Of a stretch of 64,000 nucleotides of DNA, positions 7,136 through 16,428 are shown one piece after another (position 1 is the stretch's first letter; each line of letters opens with the position of its first letter). The stretch is from Mesorhizobium sp. AR10 (lineage in GTDB: Bacteria; Pseudomonadota; Alphaproteobacteria; Rhizobiales; Rhizobiaceae). A program made the position numbers and the translations under genes. The stretch covers positions 5,310,001-5,374,000 of the forward strand of contig NZ_CP080524.1 of the NCBI RefSeq assembly GCF_024746795.1, in the 5' to 3' direction. The notes below the pieces were generated by a model. The model was given only the letters and a program-made list of their open reading frames with translations. It ran no database searches and was not told the DNA's origin.

Positions 7136-8467
7136 CTAAACCGCCAGCGCCTCGGAAAACTCTACCGCCCTGCCCTGTCCCGGGGTGACGATCTCGCCGT
7201 CCCACATCACGCGCCGGCCGCGCACGATTGTGCCGACCGGCCAGCCGGTCACCTCTTTGCCGTCATAGGGCGTCCAGCCGGCTTTCGAGCCGGCCTGGGC
7301 GTTGCTGATGGTCTGGCGGCGCTTCAGGTCGACAATGGTGAAATCGGCGTCGTAGCCGGCGGCGATGCGGCCCTTCCTGGCCATGCCGAAGATGCGTTGC
7401 GGGCCATGGCTGGAGAGGTCGACGAAGCGCTGCAGCGTCAGCCGGCCGGCATTCACATGATCGAGCATGATCGGCACCAGCGTCTGCACGCCGGTCATGC
7501 CTGACGGCGAGGCCGGATAGGGCTTTGCCTTTTCGGCCAATGTGTGCGGGGCGTGGTCGGAACCCAGAACATCGACGATGCCTTGCCCAATGCCCTGCCA
7601 GATGCCATCGCGGTGGCGGGCCGAGCGCACCGGCGGGTTCATCTGGATCAGCGTGCCCAGCCGCGCATAATCATCAGCACTAAGCGTCAGGTGATGCGGC
7701 GTCGCCTCGCAGGTCGCGACATCCTTGTGCTGTTCGAGGAACAAGATCTCCTGCGCGGTCGAGATGTGCAGCACATGGATGCGGGCGCGAACGTTTCGCG
7801 CGATGCGCACCAGGCGCTCCGTGCAGCGGAGTGCTGCGATCTCGTCGCGCCACACCGGGTGCGATGACGGGTCGCCCTCGACGCGTTCGCCAAGCCGCTC
7901 GCGCAGCCGGAATTCGTCCTCGGAATGAAAGGCGGCGCGGCGGCGCGTGTTGCTCAGGATCGCTGCGACGCCGTCGTCGTCCTCGACCAGAAGGTCGCCG
8001 GTGGACGAGCCCATGAACACTTTTATGCCGGCAGCAGCGGGCAGCCGTTCGAGCTCGCCGACGTCTTTTGCGTTCTCGCGCGTGCCGCCTACCCAGAAGG
8101 CAAAGTCGCAATGCATGCGCTCGGTTGCGCGCCGCACCTTGTCGGCAAGGGCTGCCTCGCTGGTGGTCAGCGGGTTGGTGTTTGGCATTTCGAACACGGC
8201 GGTGACGCCGCCCAGCACCGCTGCCCGTGAGCCCGTCTCCAGATCTTCCTTGTGCTCCAGCCCCGGCTCGCGGAAATGCACCTGGCTGTCGACGACACCG
8301 GGAAGGATGTGCAGGCCGCGACAGTCGATCGTCTCGCCGGCCGAGGCCTGGCCGAGATCGCCGATGGCAGCGATGCGTCCGCCCTTCACGCCGATGTCGC
8401 GAAAACCCTCGCCGTCATGGTTGACGACCGTGCCGCCTGTCAGGATGAGGTCGTAGGTGGTGGCCAT
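7136..8467 (-). CDS. pyrC: Dihydroorotase-type cyclic amidohydrolase
   Basis: The 443-residue amidohydrolase-superfamily protein most resembles bacterial dihydroorotases, which interconvert N-carbamoyl-aspartate and dihydroorotate in pyrimidine synthesis. Visible motifs are G-G-T-V-V-N near the start, V-D-S-Q-V-H-F-R-E-P-G near residue 60, E-M-P-N-T-N-P, H-V-L-H-I-S-T, E-A-T-P-H-H-L and L-G-S-D-H-A-P-H. The first residue of the usual H-x-H metal pair is Gln (Q-V-H), a substitution that occurs in a branch of the family and may alter metal binding. An allantoinase or hydantoinase relative is possible. It converges with the gene ending at 7117. Confidence 0.85.
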   Translation of the reverse strand: MATTYDLILTGGTVVNHDGEGFRDIGVKGGRIAAIGDLGQASAGETIDCRGLHILPGVVDSQVHFREPGLEHKEDLETGSRAAVLGGVTAVFEMPNTNPLTTSEAALADKVRRATERMHCDFAFWVGGTRENAKDVGELERLPAAAGIKVFMGSSTGDLLVEDDDGVAAILSNTRRRAAFHSEDEFRLRERLGERVEGDPSSHPVWRDEIAALRCTERLVRIARNVRARIHVLHISTAQEILFLEQHKDVATCEATPHHLTLSADDYARLGTLIQMNPPVRSARHRDGIWQGIGQGIVDVLGSDHAPHTLAEKAKPYPASPSGMTGVQTLVPIMLDHVNAGRLTLQRFVDLSSHGPQRIFGMARKGRIAAGYDADFTIVDLKRRQTISNAQAGSKAGWTPYDGKEVTGWPVGTIVRGRRVMWDGEIVTPGQGRAVEFSEALAV

Positions 8468-8550
8468 GTGGGTCCGGTCTCTTGCGGGGGGAGTGTCAGC
8501 GGCTTACGTAAAGGCCAACCGTTTTGCAAGATCAGGCTGCTTTTCCGCCC

Positions 8551-9429
8551 ATGCCCTTTGCCCAGTTGAAAGACCGCGCCCTCGTTTCCGTCTCAGGCCC
8601 GGATGCCGAGCATTTTTTGCAGAACATCCTGACCACCGACCTCGACGTGCTGGCTGCCGGTGAGGCAAAGCCCGGCGCGCTGCTTTCGCCTCAAGGCAAG
8701 ATCCTGTTCGACTTCCTTGTCTCGCGCGCCGGCGACAATGCCTTCCATCTCGAATGCCGCGCTGAAACCGCCGACGATTTCGTGCGACGGCTGATGCTCT
8801 ATAAAATGCGCGCCAAGGTCGAGATTGCCAAGGCCGATCAGGCACTTGTCACCGTCGCCTGGGGAGATGATTCACCTGCCTCACAATCTGATTCAACTGA
8901 TGTTACCGATACGCGCTTCCTCGACGCGGCGGTCACGCGCTCCTACGGCGGCACCGCCGAGGGTGGCGACACCGCCGCATGGCAAGCCTTGCGCATCGCC
9001 AATGGCATTGCCGAAAGTGGCAGCGATTACCAGCTCGCCGATGCCTTTCCGCATGATGTGCTGCTCGATGAAACCGGTGGCGTCGGTTTCAAAAAAGGTT
9101 GCTATGTCGGCCAGGAGGTGGTCTCGCGCATGCAGCATCGCGGCACCGCCAGACGGCGCGTGCTGATCGCGCGGAGTGAAAGCCCCCTGCCCGCGCCGGG
9201 CACGGAACTGACGGTCGCCGGGCGGCCGGTCGGCACGCTTGGTTCGACCGCCGGCACGACAGGCCTCGCCATCGCCCGCATCGACCGGGTCAAGGCGGCG
9301 CTCGACGCCGGCCAGCCTGTCATGGCGGGTGACGTCACCGTCTCGCTTGCCATTCCGGCCTGGGCGAAGTTCACCTTTCCGCTGGAAACCGTTGGTCCGC
9401 AGGAAGCCGTCGGCGCGGAGGAGGCCTGA
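8551..9429 (+). CDS. ygfZ: YgfZ/GcvT-like folate-binding protein
   Basis: YgfZ proteins bind tetrahydrofolate and help assemble or repair Fe-S clusters. The 292-residue protein carries the hallmark K-G-C-Y-V-G-Q-E near residue 185, including the functional cysteine, followed by V-V-S-R-M-Q-H-R-G. The N-terminus L-K-D-R-A-L-V-S-V-S-G-P-D-A-E-H-F-L-Q-N-I-L-T-T-D also fits. ATG at 8551 is preferred over an in-frame TTG at 8524, although no strong ribosome-binding site precedes either. It is divergent from the dihydroorotase gene with 83 bases between starts, and its TGA overlaps the next ATG (TGATG), so the HD gene is probably coupled. Confidence 0.93.
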   Translation: MPFAQLKDRALVSVSGPDAEHFLQNILTTDLDVLAAGEAKPGALLSPQGKILFDFLVSRAGDNAFHLECRAETADDFVRRLMLYKMRAKVEIAKADQALVTVAWGDDSPASQSDSTDVTDTRFLDAAVTRSYGGTAEGGDTAAWQALRIANGIAESGSDYQLADAFPHDVLLDETGGVGFKKGCYVGQEVVSRMQHRGTARRRVLIARSESPLPAPGTELTVAGRPVGTLGSTAGTTGLAIARIDRVKAALDAGQPVMAGDVTVSLAIPAWAKFTFPLETVGPQEAVGAEEA

Positions 9430-10067
9430 TGGCGGCCGATCGTGCCGGGGCGCCGCCGCGCGCCTGGCAGCGCATGCTGTCCGGCCGGCGGCTCGATCTG
9501 CTCGACCCCTCGCCGCTCGACATCGAGATCTCCGACATCGCCCACGGGCTCGCCCGCGTCGCCCGCTGGAACGGCCAGACCCGCGGTGACCACGCCTTGT
9601 CGGTCGCCCAGCATTCGCTGCTGGTCGAGGCGCTGTTCGGGGAATTGGTGCCCGACGCCACGGCTGATGCGCGGCTGGCGGCGCTGCTGCATGACGCGCC
9701 GGAATATGTCATCGGCGACATGATCTCGCCGTTCAAGTCGGTGATGGGCGGCAGCTACAAGGATTGCGAGCTGAGACTGCAGCGCGCCATCCATCTGCGC
9801 TTTTCGCTGCCGCCCGAACTGGCTGCGGTGCTGCGCAAGGAGATCAAGCGCGCCGACCAGATCGCCGCCTATTTCGAGGCGACGCTGCTTGCCGGCTTTT
9901 CGACTGCAGAGGCGACCGAGTTCTTCGGCCGGCCGCGCGGCTTCAACGCCGACCGTTTCGATTTCACGCCGCGCTCGGTGACCTGGGCACAGAATGCCTT
10001 CCTCAAGCGGTTTGCGGCGATCGAGACCAAGCGCCGGACATCCGTTTCGGTGCATCCGCTTCCCTGA
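9429..10067 (+). CDS. HD-domain hydrolase (YfbR-like)
   Basis: The 212-residue protein has an HD metal-dependent phosphohydrolase domain. The metal ligands appear in H-A-L-S-V-A-Q-H-S near residue 57 and A-L-L-H-D-A-P-E-Y-V-I-G-D near 87; a later Asp in I-K-R-A-D-Q-I-A completes the site. The H-A-L-S-V-A-x-H/H-D-A-P-E pattern is that of the YfbR-like 5'-nucleotidase branch, so dNMP or related substrates are likely but not proven. It starts on the last base of the ygfZ stop codon. Confidence 0.9.
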   Translation: MAADRAGAPPRAWQRMLSGRRLDLLDPSPLDIEISDIAHGLARVARWNGQTRGDHALSVAQHSLLVEALFGELVPDATADARLAALLHDAPEYVIGDMISPFKSVMGGSYKDCELRLQRAIHLRFSLPPELAAVLRKEIKRADQIAAYFEATLLAGFSTAEATEFFGRPRGFNADRFDFTPRSVTWAQNAFLKRFAAIETKRRTSVSVHPLP

Positions 10068-10131
10068 AAAAACGGTAAATTAACCGGCGGTGGCCACAGT
10101 ACCGTGTTCAATCGGTCTGCAGGTTCGCCTC

Positions 10132-12264
10132 ATGCCCGTCGCTCGTATCAAGGCTGGTTCGCCCGTCAGCCGACGGGGCGCCGAAGGTGTGAGGCGGATC
10201 GAGCACGAACTGCGCGACCGCAACGAACGCTTTTCGGCAGCAGTCGAAAACATGTCGCATGGCCTGTGCATGTTCGATGCCGACGAGCGGATGATCATTT
10301 GCAACGGCAACTATCTCCGCATCTTCTGCCTCGATGCCGATGTCGTACAGCCCGGCATAAAGTTCTTCGACATCCTCCAGCACAGCGTCGACATCGGCGT
10401 CGCCTTGCACAGCGCCGAGGACCTCTACGCCATTCGCAAACCCTATATCGACCAGGCGAGACCCTCGATCTACGAGGAAACGCTGTCGGACGGGCGCATC
10501 GTCAACATCTCGCACCGGCCGCTGGCGCCGGGCGGCTGGGTGTCGATCTACGAGGACATCACCGAGCAAAGGCGGGCCGAGCAGGAGCTGAAGGAACAGC
10601 ACCGCCGCTTCGACGCGGCACTGGCCAACATGTCGCAAGGCCTCCTGATGTACGGCGCCGACGGCAAGCTGATCGTGCGCAACGAACGTTTTCTCGACCT
10701 TTATGGAGTCAGCCGGGCCGACTTCCCGCTCGGCATGGGCCACCGTGACCTGCTCGAGCGAATGGTAGAGTTGGGCATCTATACAGGGATCGATGTCGAC
10801 AGCGAAGTCTCGAAGACCGAGGCCTGCCTGCAGGCCGGAGAGACGCGCTCAACTCACCGCCATCTTGCCGATGGCAGAACGCTGCTGATCGCGCGCCGGC
10901 CAATGAGCGGCGGCGGCTGGGTCGCAACCTTCGAAGATGTCTCCGAGCGCCGGCGCGTCGAAGAGCGCATGACCCATCTTGCCCATCACGACACGCTGAC
11001 CAACCTGCCCAACCGCTCGATGTTCCGCGAACGGCTCGACCAGACCTTGAGCGAGGCCAAGGGCACACCGTTGGCGATATTCTCGCTCGACCTCGATCGA
11101 TTCAAGGCCGTCAACGACACCTGGGGCCACCCGGCCGGCGACTGGCTACTGAAATGCGTGGCTGAACGGCTGCAGCGTTGCCTGCGCAACGAGACCGATG
11201 TGGTCGCCCGGTTCGGCGGCGACGAGTTCGCCATCATCCAGTTCAACCCCAAAGGTGCGGGCGACGCGGAAAAACTGGCAAAGCGCATCATCGACATCAT
11301 CGCCAAGCCGTTCCGCGACAAAAGCCGCGACATGCACGTCGGCATCAGCCTCGGCATCGCGCTCTACCCCGATGACGGCAAGGATGCCGACACGCTGCTG
11401 AAGAACGCCGACATGGCCCTCTACCGGGGCAAGAGCGAAGGCCGCAACGTCTACCGCTTCTTCGAGCCGGGCATGGATGCGATGGTGCGGGAGCGCCGGG
11501 CGCTGGAGACCGACCTCGAGGCTGCACTGCCGCGCCGGGAATTCGCGCTGGATTTCCAGCCGATCATGAACATCGCCTCCGGCGATATCGTCGGCACGGA
11601 GGCCTTGATGCGGTGGCATTCGCCGTCTCGCGGCCTGGTAGCGCCCGATGGTTTCATCGCGATCGCCGAAGAAACCGGGCTGATCGTGCCGCTTGGAGAA
11701 TGGGCGCTGAGAAAAGCCTGCACAGTGGCGGCGGGCTGGCCGAATGGATTGCGCATCGCGGTCAATGTCTCGGCCGTGCAGATCAAAAGCAGCAGCTTTG
11801 CCCGCAGCGTCATCTCGGCGTTGGCATTTTCCGGCGTGCAGGCCAACCGGCTCGAACTGGAAATCACCGAGACGGTGCTGATGGACGAAAGCGATACGGT
11901 GCTGAAGACGCTCAGGCAGTTGCGCGATCTCGGCATCCGCATTGCGCTGGACGATTTCGGTACCGGCTATTCGTCACTCGGTTATCTCCGGCGCTTTCCT
12001 GTCGACAAGATCAAGATCGACCGCTCGTTCATCCGCGACATCGACAACCGTGACACGGCGGCGATCGTGCGCACCATCATCGGGCTTGGCCAGGAGCTTG
12101 GCATCACCGTTACCGCCGAAGGCGTCGAGACCGATGCCCAGCTTGATAGGCTGCGCAGATATGGCTGCGTCGAGGCGCAGGGCTACCTCATCGGCGTGCC
12201 GTCGAAGGCGGCGGACATCAGCCGTCTGCTGAAGACCAGCGCGGTGCTCAGCCAATCCGGTTGA
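10132..12264 (+). CDS. PAS-PAS-GGDEF-EAL cyclic-di-GMP turnover protein
   Basis: The roughly 710-residue cytoplasmic signalling protein has two similar PAS-like sensor units in tandem, each with an N-M-S-x-G-L-x-M-x-x-A-D motif (about residues 40-165 and 170-290). A GGDEF domain follows with intact R-F-G-G-D-E-F, then an EAL domain with E-A-L-M-R-W, E-I-T-E-T-V-L, D-D-F-G-T-G-Y-S-S and E-G-V-E-T. Catalytic residues of both diguanylate cyclase and phosphodiesterase appear present, so the net activity may depend on the PAS signal. There is no transmembrane segment. ATG at 10132 is chosen; an in-frame GTG at 10090 would add 14 residues. No partner genes are adjacent. Confidence 0.93.
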   Translation: MPVARIKAGSPVSRRGAEGVRRIEHELRDRNERFSAAVENMSHGLCMFDADERMIICNGNYLRIFCLDADVVQPGIKFFDILQHSVDIGVALHSAEDLYAIRKPYIDQARPSIYEETLSDGRIVNISHRPLAPGGWVSIYEDITEQRRAEQELKEQHRRFDAALANMSQGLLMYGADGKLIVRNERFLDLYGVSRADFPLGMGHRDLLERMVELGIYTGIDVDSEVSKTEACLQAGETRSTHRHLADGRTLLIARRPMSGGGWVATFEDVSERRRVEERMTHLAHHDTLTNLPNRSMFRERLDQTLSEAKGTPLAIFSLDLDRFKAVNDTWGHPAGDWLLKCVAERLQRCLRNETDVVARFGGDEFAIIQFNPKGAGDAEKLAKRIIDIIAKPFRDKSRDMHVGISLGIALYPDDGKDADTLLKNADMALYRGKSEGRNVYRFFEPGMDAMVRERRALETDLEAALPRREFALDFQPIMNIASGDIVGTEALMRWHSPSRGLVAPDGFIAIAEETGLIVPLGEWALRKACTVAAGWPNGLRIAVNVSAVQIKSSSFARSVISALAFSGVQANRLELEITETVLMDESDTVLKTLRQLRDLGIRIALDDFGTGYSSLGYLRRFPVDKIKIDRSFIRDIDNRDTAAIVRTIIGLGQELGITVTAEGVETDAQLDRLRRYGCVEAQGYLIGVPSKAADISRLLKTSAVLSQSG

Positions 12265-12275
12265 GCACAGCTATG

Positions 12276-13112
12276 TCAGCCAGCCCGTCTGAACATCCCC
12301 GGCGTCATGCCATGCGCCGCACGGAAAATGCGTGAGAGATGGCTCTGGTCCGAGAAGCCGGCCGCAGAGGCTGCATCGGCGAGACTTGAGCCTTGCTGTA
12401 TCAGCAGATTGGCGCGGCGCAATTTCCGGTCACGGATGAATGCCGCCGGGGTCAGTCCCACCACCTTCTTGAAATCCCGGATGACCTGAAACCGTGTCAC
12501 TCCCGCGGCTCGAGCGAGCCGCTGCAGGTCGAGTTCGGCGGTGAGGCTGTCCTCGATGACCTGCTCATAGATCGAGAGCCTGCTCCGCGACCCCAAGCCC
12601 TCGACCATTTCGGGTCGGCCGCCCCAATCGCCGTACCGGAGAATGAGTTTGCGCAAGGCCACGAGCATGGATGTCTCGCCACTCGTCGCGTCACCGGATG
12701 TCGAGTCCCGGTGCGCCAGGGCAAGCGCCTGGACGAGGTCGCTGTCACCTATGATCGCTTGCGAAAACAACGGCGGACGATCCTGCCCCAGTTCTGCGGC
12801 GATCCTGCTCATAAGCGGGACTGAAGGATAAAAGGTCCGGTAGGCCCAGCCTTCGTCGGCACCCGCCTCGCCGTCATGCCACACTTCGGGATCGACGATG
12901 AGAACCGTGCCGGACGGCGCGACCACAGTCTGGTGTCCGATGCGGACGCGCTCGCATCCGTCCGTGATCAGGGCAATCACGTAGGTCGGGTGCGTATGCA
13001 GGTCGTAGCGATGCCGCGTGAAGCGCGCTTTGAGCATGCCAAGATCGCGAAAGCAGGGGTGGCGCCAAAACTGCGTCGTCTCTTCTGCCTTGCGGTCCTG
13101 AACTCTCGACAC
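12276..13112 (-). CDS. AraC-family transcriptional regulator
   Basis: The 278-residue protein has an N-terminal cupin-like effector domain (H-R-Y-D-L-H-T-H-P-T-Y-V-I-A-L near residues 34-48, V-D-P-E-V-W-H-D-G) and a C-terminal AraC double helix-turn-helix. The latter contains L-A-R-A-A-G-V-T-R-F-Q-V-I-R-D-F-K and A-S-A-A-G-F-S-D-Q-S-H-L-S-R-I-F-R. The GTG start at 13112 is preceded by AGGA with six bases between; a TTG at 13118 is the alternative. It is divergent from the M20 amidohydrolase with about 100 bases between, so it probably regulates that gene. Confidence 0.93.
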   Translation of the reverse strand: MSRVQDRKAEETTQFWRHPCFRDLGMLKARFTRHRYDLHTHPTYVIALITDGCERVRIGHQTVVAPSGTVLIVDPEVWHDGEAGADEGWAYRTFYPSVPLMSRIAAELGQDRPPLFSQAIIGDSDLVQALALAHRDSTSGDATSGETSMLVALRKLILRYGDWGGRPEMVEGLGSRSRLSIYEQVIEDSLTAELDLQRLARAAGVTRFQVIRDFKKVVGLTPAAFIRDRKLRRANLLIQQGSSLADAASAAGFSDQSHLSRIFRAAHGMTPGMFRRAG

Positions 13113-13214
13113 GGTCAATCCTGTTCAAGACGCTGCCGATCCAACGTTCTATTTCCCGGCGACATCATCGACCCAAACCCGGTCGAATTTACGTCGACAG
13201 GCAAGGAGAGCGCA
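13113..13214. promoter_or_regulatory. Divergent promoter region between AraC regulator and M20 amidohydrolase
   Basis: These 102 bases separate two divergent starts and must contain both promoters. No clear -35/-10 pair or direct repeat could be identified by eye, so it is listed for its position only. AAGGAGAG at its right end is the ribosome-binding site of the amidohydrolase. Confidence 0.4.
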
Positions 13215-14390
13215 ATGCTGCACAATGACCCCGTCGCTGCCCTCGCACCGGACGTGATCGCCTGGCGGCATCATATCCACGCCAATCCCGAACTCGGCTT
13301 CGACGAACATGAGACTGCCCGCTTCGTTGCCGACAGGCTACGCGCCTTCGGGCTCGATGAAATCCACGAAGGGGTCGGCGGCACCGGCGTGGTCGGCGTT
13401 CTCAGGAGCGGATCAGGCTCGCGTGCGATCGGGCTCAGGGCCGAATTGGATGCCTTGCCTGTCATGGAGAGGACTGGACTGCCATATGCTTCGGAAAAGC
13501 CCGGCGTGATGCATGCCTGTGGCCATGACGGTCACACGTCGATGTTGCTCGGCGCCGCAAAACTGCTGAGCGACACCCGTGCCTTTGACGGAACCGTCTA
13601 TTTCATCTTCCAGCCGGCAGAGGAGAACGAAGGCGGCAGCATGCGGATGATCGAGGACGGGGTTTTCGAACGCTTCCCGGTGGAAGGCGTCTACGCCGTC
13701 CACAACTGGCCAGGGGTACCGCTGGGGACAATTGCGACCCGCGTCGGTCCGATGATGGCGGCCGTCGACAATTTCGAACTGACCTTTGAGGGCACGGGCG
13801 CGCATGCCGCCATGCCGCAGCTCGGAGATGACCCCATTCTTGCAGCTGGCGCCTTCATTCAGGCTGCCCAGCGCATCGTCAGCCGCTCCGTCGATCCGCA
13901 GACGGCGCTCGTCGTCAGCATCACGCAGATACATGGCGGCAATGTCGGCAACATCGTGCCGGGCACGGTCTGGCTGCAAGGAACCTGCCGCTTCTTCGAA
14001 CCCGCGCTGTCGCACCATTGCGAAAAGCTCATTGGCGACATCGCGCAGGGGATCGCCTCGGCACATGCCCTCGCCAGCAAGCTGACCTACAAGAAAGGCT
14101 ATCCGCCGGTGATCAACACGTCTGAGGCGACAGCCCGGGCCGTCGAGGCCGCTGCCTCCGTCGTCGGCCGCGAGCAGCTCGAGACCGAATTCAATCCAAG
14201 CCTGGGCTGCGAGGATTTCGCCTATATGGTTCGGGAAGCTGGCGGCTGCTATGCGTGGATCGGGGCCGGCGACGTCGGACCCGGCGAAGGGCTGCATGGC
14301 GATCGATACGTTTTCAACGACGCCATCGTTCCCATTGTGCTGCGCTACTACGTCACTCTCGTCGAGCAAACGCTGCCGAGGACGGTCTGA
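13215..14390 (+). CDS. M20-family amidohydrolase (hippurate hydrolase/aminoacylase-like)
   Basis: The 391-residue zinc peptidase-family protein cleaves an N-acyl or amide bond of a small molecule. The metal and catalytic residues are seen in M-H-A-C-G-H-D-G-H-T (near 98-107), Q-P-A-E-E-N-E-G-G (near 135) and H-N-W-P-G-V-P-L-G. The lid domain has G-T-G-A-H-A-A-M-P-Q. This pattern is that of the HipO/YxeP/IAA-amino acid hydrolase subfamily. ATG 13215 follows AAGGAGAG at ideal spacing, so longer in-frame extensions to 12876 are rejected. The divergent AraC gene is the probable regulator. The substrate is unknown. Confidence 0.93.
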   Translation: MLHNDPVAALAPDVIAWRHHIHANPELGFDEHETARFVADRLRAFGLDEIHEGVGGTGVVGVLRSGSGSRAIGLRAELDALPVMERTGLPYASEKPGVMHACGHDGHTSMLLGAAKLLSDTRAFDGTVYFIFQPAEENEGGSMRMIEDGVFERFPVEGVYAVHNWPGVPLGTIATRVGPMMAAVDNFELTFEGTGAHAAMPQLGDDPILAAGAFIQAAQRIVSRSVDPQTALVVSITQIHGGNVGNIVPGTVWLQGTCRFFEPALSHHCEKLIGDIAQGIASAHALASKLTYKKGYPPVINTSEATARAVEAAASVVGREQLETEFNPSLGCEDFAYMVREAGGCYAWIGAGDVGPGEGLHGDRYVFNDAIVPIVLRYYVTLVEQTLPRTV

Positions 14391-14399
14391 GCGCCGCCG

Positions 14400-15290
14400 T
14401 CAGCGCAGGGTCTCGATATATCTGCCGTGGAAGCGCACATATCCGGCTTCAACCTCCTTGAGATGGCGCTCTATCAGGGCGTGAAACTCCGGCAGTTGGT
14501 GGAAAGGCACACCGGGATAGGCATGGTGCTCGGCGTGAAAGGGCATGTTCCACGCCAGCTTGCGGACGAACCAGTTGGTCAGCGTCGTCCGGGTGTTCTC
14601 AAGCATGTTGGCGACCAGCGGGCAGCGGCCATGTTCGGCCAAGAGATAGAGGCGCAGGAACGGCTGTCCGAGCAGCGCCGGCAGGATCCAGACGTAGAGC
14701 AACACCGTTGACTTGAACCATAGCGCCAGCACGAGCACGACAGCATAGAAGGCGATCATGCCGCGGGCCTCGGCGCGCACCTTGGGGTGCCCCTTTGGCG
14801 GCACGTAGTTGCCGCTGCATTGGCCGGTGGCGTTGACGTAGAGCGTCTTGATATGCCCCCACCACAACGGAAGGCCGGAGACATGGACCAGATACTGTCG
14901 CCAGGTTTCCGGCTTTGGAAAGGCCAGTTCCGGGTCGTTCTCCGGATCCTGGGTGAAACGATGATGGGCGAAGTGGAAATAGCGGAACCAGTCCGCCGGC
15001 AGCGCGATCGCCAGGCTGGAGACTCGCGCCACCAGATCGTTCAGCCGCTGTGTCTCGAAGGCGGTGCGATGGATCGTCTCGTGCAGCAGCGTGAACAGGA
15101 ACACGATCAGTATGCCTTGCGGCAGCATCAGCAGCGACCAGAACGGCACTCTCGCGGCAATCAGCCCGCCGAGGACGATGATCGCGCCCCAATGCGCACC
15201 GAGCTGAACCAATCCAAGGCGATCCGACTTGGCGGTCAGCCGGTCGCGCTGCTGCTGCGTCAGCGATGCGATGACGTCGCGATGATCCAT
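14400..15290 (-). CDS. Membrane fatty acid desaturase-family protein
   Basis: The 296-residue protein has the three His boxes of membrane di-iron desaturases/hydroxylases: H-E-T-I-H near residue 70, H-F-A-H-H near 107 and H-A-E-H-H near 255. Hydrophobic pairs lie around 35-80 and 185-230. The family inserts double bonds or hydroxyl groups into acyl or other lipid chains at the inner membrane. ATG 15290 is preferred over an in-frame ATG at 15338 because the upstream residues are not hydrophobic and overlap the regulator's promoter. It is divergent from a LysR gene and converges with the amidohydrolase. The substrate is not determined. Confidence 0.9.
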   Translation of the reverse strand: MDHRDVIASLTQQQRDRLTAKSDRLGLVQLGAHWGAIIVLGGLIAARVPFWSLLMLPQGILIVFLFTLLHETIHRTAFETQRLNDLVARVSSLAIALPADWFRYFHFAHHRFTQDPENDPELAFPKPETWRQYLVHVSGLPLWWGHIKTLYVNATGQCSGNYVPPKGHPKVRAEARGMIAFYAVVLVLALWFKSTVLLYVWILPALLGQPFLRLYLLAEHGRCPLVANMLENTRTTLTNWFVRKLAWNMPFHAEHHAYPGVPFHQLPEFHALIERHLKEVEAGYVRFHGRYIETLR

Positions 15291-15395
15291 TGATGTTTCG
15301 TTCCTGAGCTTGCCTACCAAGCAGAATCTAATCGACAAAATAGCTTTCGCAAAACGAGGATTCCTGCCAGATAGATAAGCCGAACTTACCTATTG

Positions 15396-16391
15396 ATGGA
15401 CATGACTGCACTTCCATCCTTGCGCGGATTACAGGCTTTCGAGGCAGCGGCGCGCTGCGGCAGCTTTGCCGCGGCGGCCGAGGAGCTCTCGATTTCCGCG
15501 GCGGCGGTCAGCCAGCTGATCCGCACCGTCGAGGAGCAGATGGGCCGCAAGCTGTTTCTCAGGGTGAACCGCCGCGCCGTGCTGACCGATGCGGGGCGCG
15601 AGATGCTGCCGAGGCTGACGACGGCCTTCGAGGAGATCGGCAGCGTGTCGCGCGAGCTGGGCGGTGATGCGCTGCGCCCGCGGCTGGTCGTCTCGGTGCC
15701 GCCTTCGATGGCTATGGGCTGGCTCTCGACGCGACTGGCCAGGTTTGTCGCCAGCCATGGCGCGGTCGACATCGCGCTCAGGGGCGAGGACGATCCGGTG
15801 TCGTTCGACCACGACCTGATCGACATCCGGCTGTCCTATGGGCGCTCCCACTATCGCGACGAGGTCACCGAGGAAATCCTCAGGGATGCCGTCTATCCCG
15901 TCTGCGCACCGGGCATCGCGCACGCGATCGGCGGCTTGGAAAGCGCGGGCACCCTCGCCGGCCTGCCGCTGATCCACACGGATTGGGGCCCGACCGGCGC
16001 CTCTTTTCCGTCCTGGCGAAGCTGGTTCGAGGCCGCGGGCATTGTCCCCGGCCGGGGCGGGCAGCGCGGCCTGTCGGCAAATTCGTCGCGGGCAGCCCTC
16101 GACCTCGCCATTTCCGGCCTCGGCGTAGCACTCGCGCAAGGCGTCTTCTGTGCCGAGGCGGTGGAGGACGGCAGGCTGGTCAGGCCCGTCGGGCGGGCGC
16201 TGGAGCTCAGCCAGCCCTATTGCCTGACGATCCCGCAGCGAAGCACCCGGCGCGAGGTGGTGACGGCGTTCAAGACATGGCTGACTGAGGAGTGCCTGCG
16301 GTCGGTGGGTTCGCCTTCCCTCCAGCGCAGCACCCCTGATCACCGCCTTAGCCCAGGCACTGGGGCAATCCCCACTGGCCGACAGCGATGA
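15396..16391 (+). CDS. LysR-family transcriptional regulator (GcvA-like)
   Basis: The 331-residue protein has an N-terminal winged helix-turn-helix (L-P-S-L-R-G-L-Q-A-F-E-A-A-A-R, S-F-A-A-A-A-E-E-L-S-I-S-A-A-A-V-S-Q). A periplasmic-binding-like effector domain follows from about residue 90. The motif L-R-G-L-Q-A-F-E-A-A-A-R and overall layout resemble the GcvA/AmpR branch. Several close starts exist (TTG 15393, ATG 15396, ATG 15402). The gene is divergent from the desaturase with about 105 bases between, so control of that gene is the simplest inference. Confidence 0.92.
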   Translation: MDMTALPSLRGLQAFEAAARCGSFAAAAEELSISAAAVSQLIRTVEEQMGRKLFLRVNRRAVLTDAGREMLPRLTTAFEEIGSVSRELGGDALRPRLVVSVPPSMAMGWLSTRLARFVASHGAVDIALRGEDDPVSFDHDLIDIRLSYGRSHYRDEVTEEILRDAVYPVCAPGIAHAIGGLESAGTLAGLPLIHTDWGPTGASFPSWRSWFEAAGIVPGRGGQRGLSANSSRAALDLAISGLGVALAQGVFCAEAVEDGRLVRPVGRALELSQPYCLTIPQRSTRREVVTAFKTWLTEECLRSVGSPSLQRSTPDHRLSPGTGAIPTGRQR

Positions 16392-16428
16392 CCTGCCGCA
16401 TAGTGCGTATCTGAACCGAGGGTGAGCG

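Noticed and set aside
13215..14390. Longer amidohydrolase starting at 12876
   Set aside because: The extension is antisense to the AraC gene; AAGGAGAG places the start at 13215.
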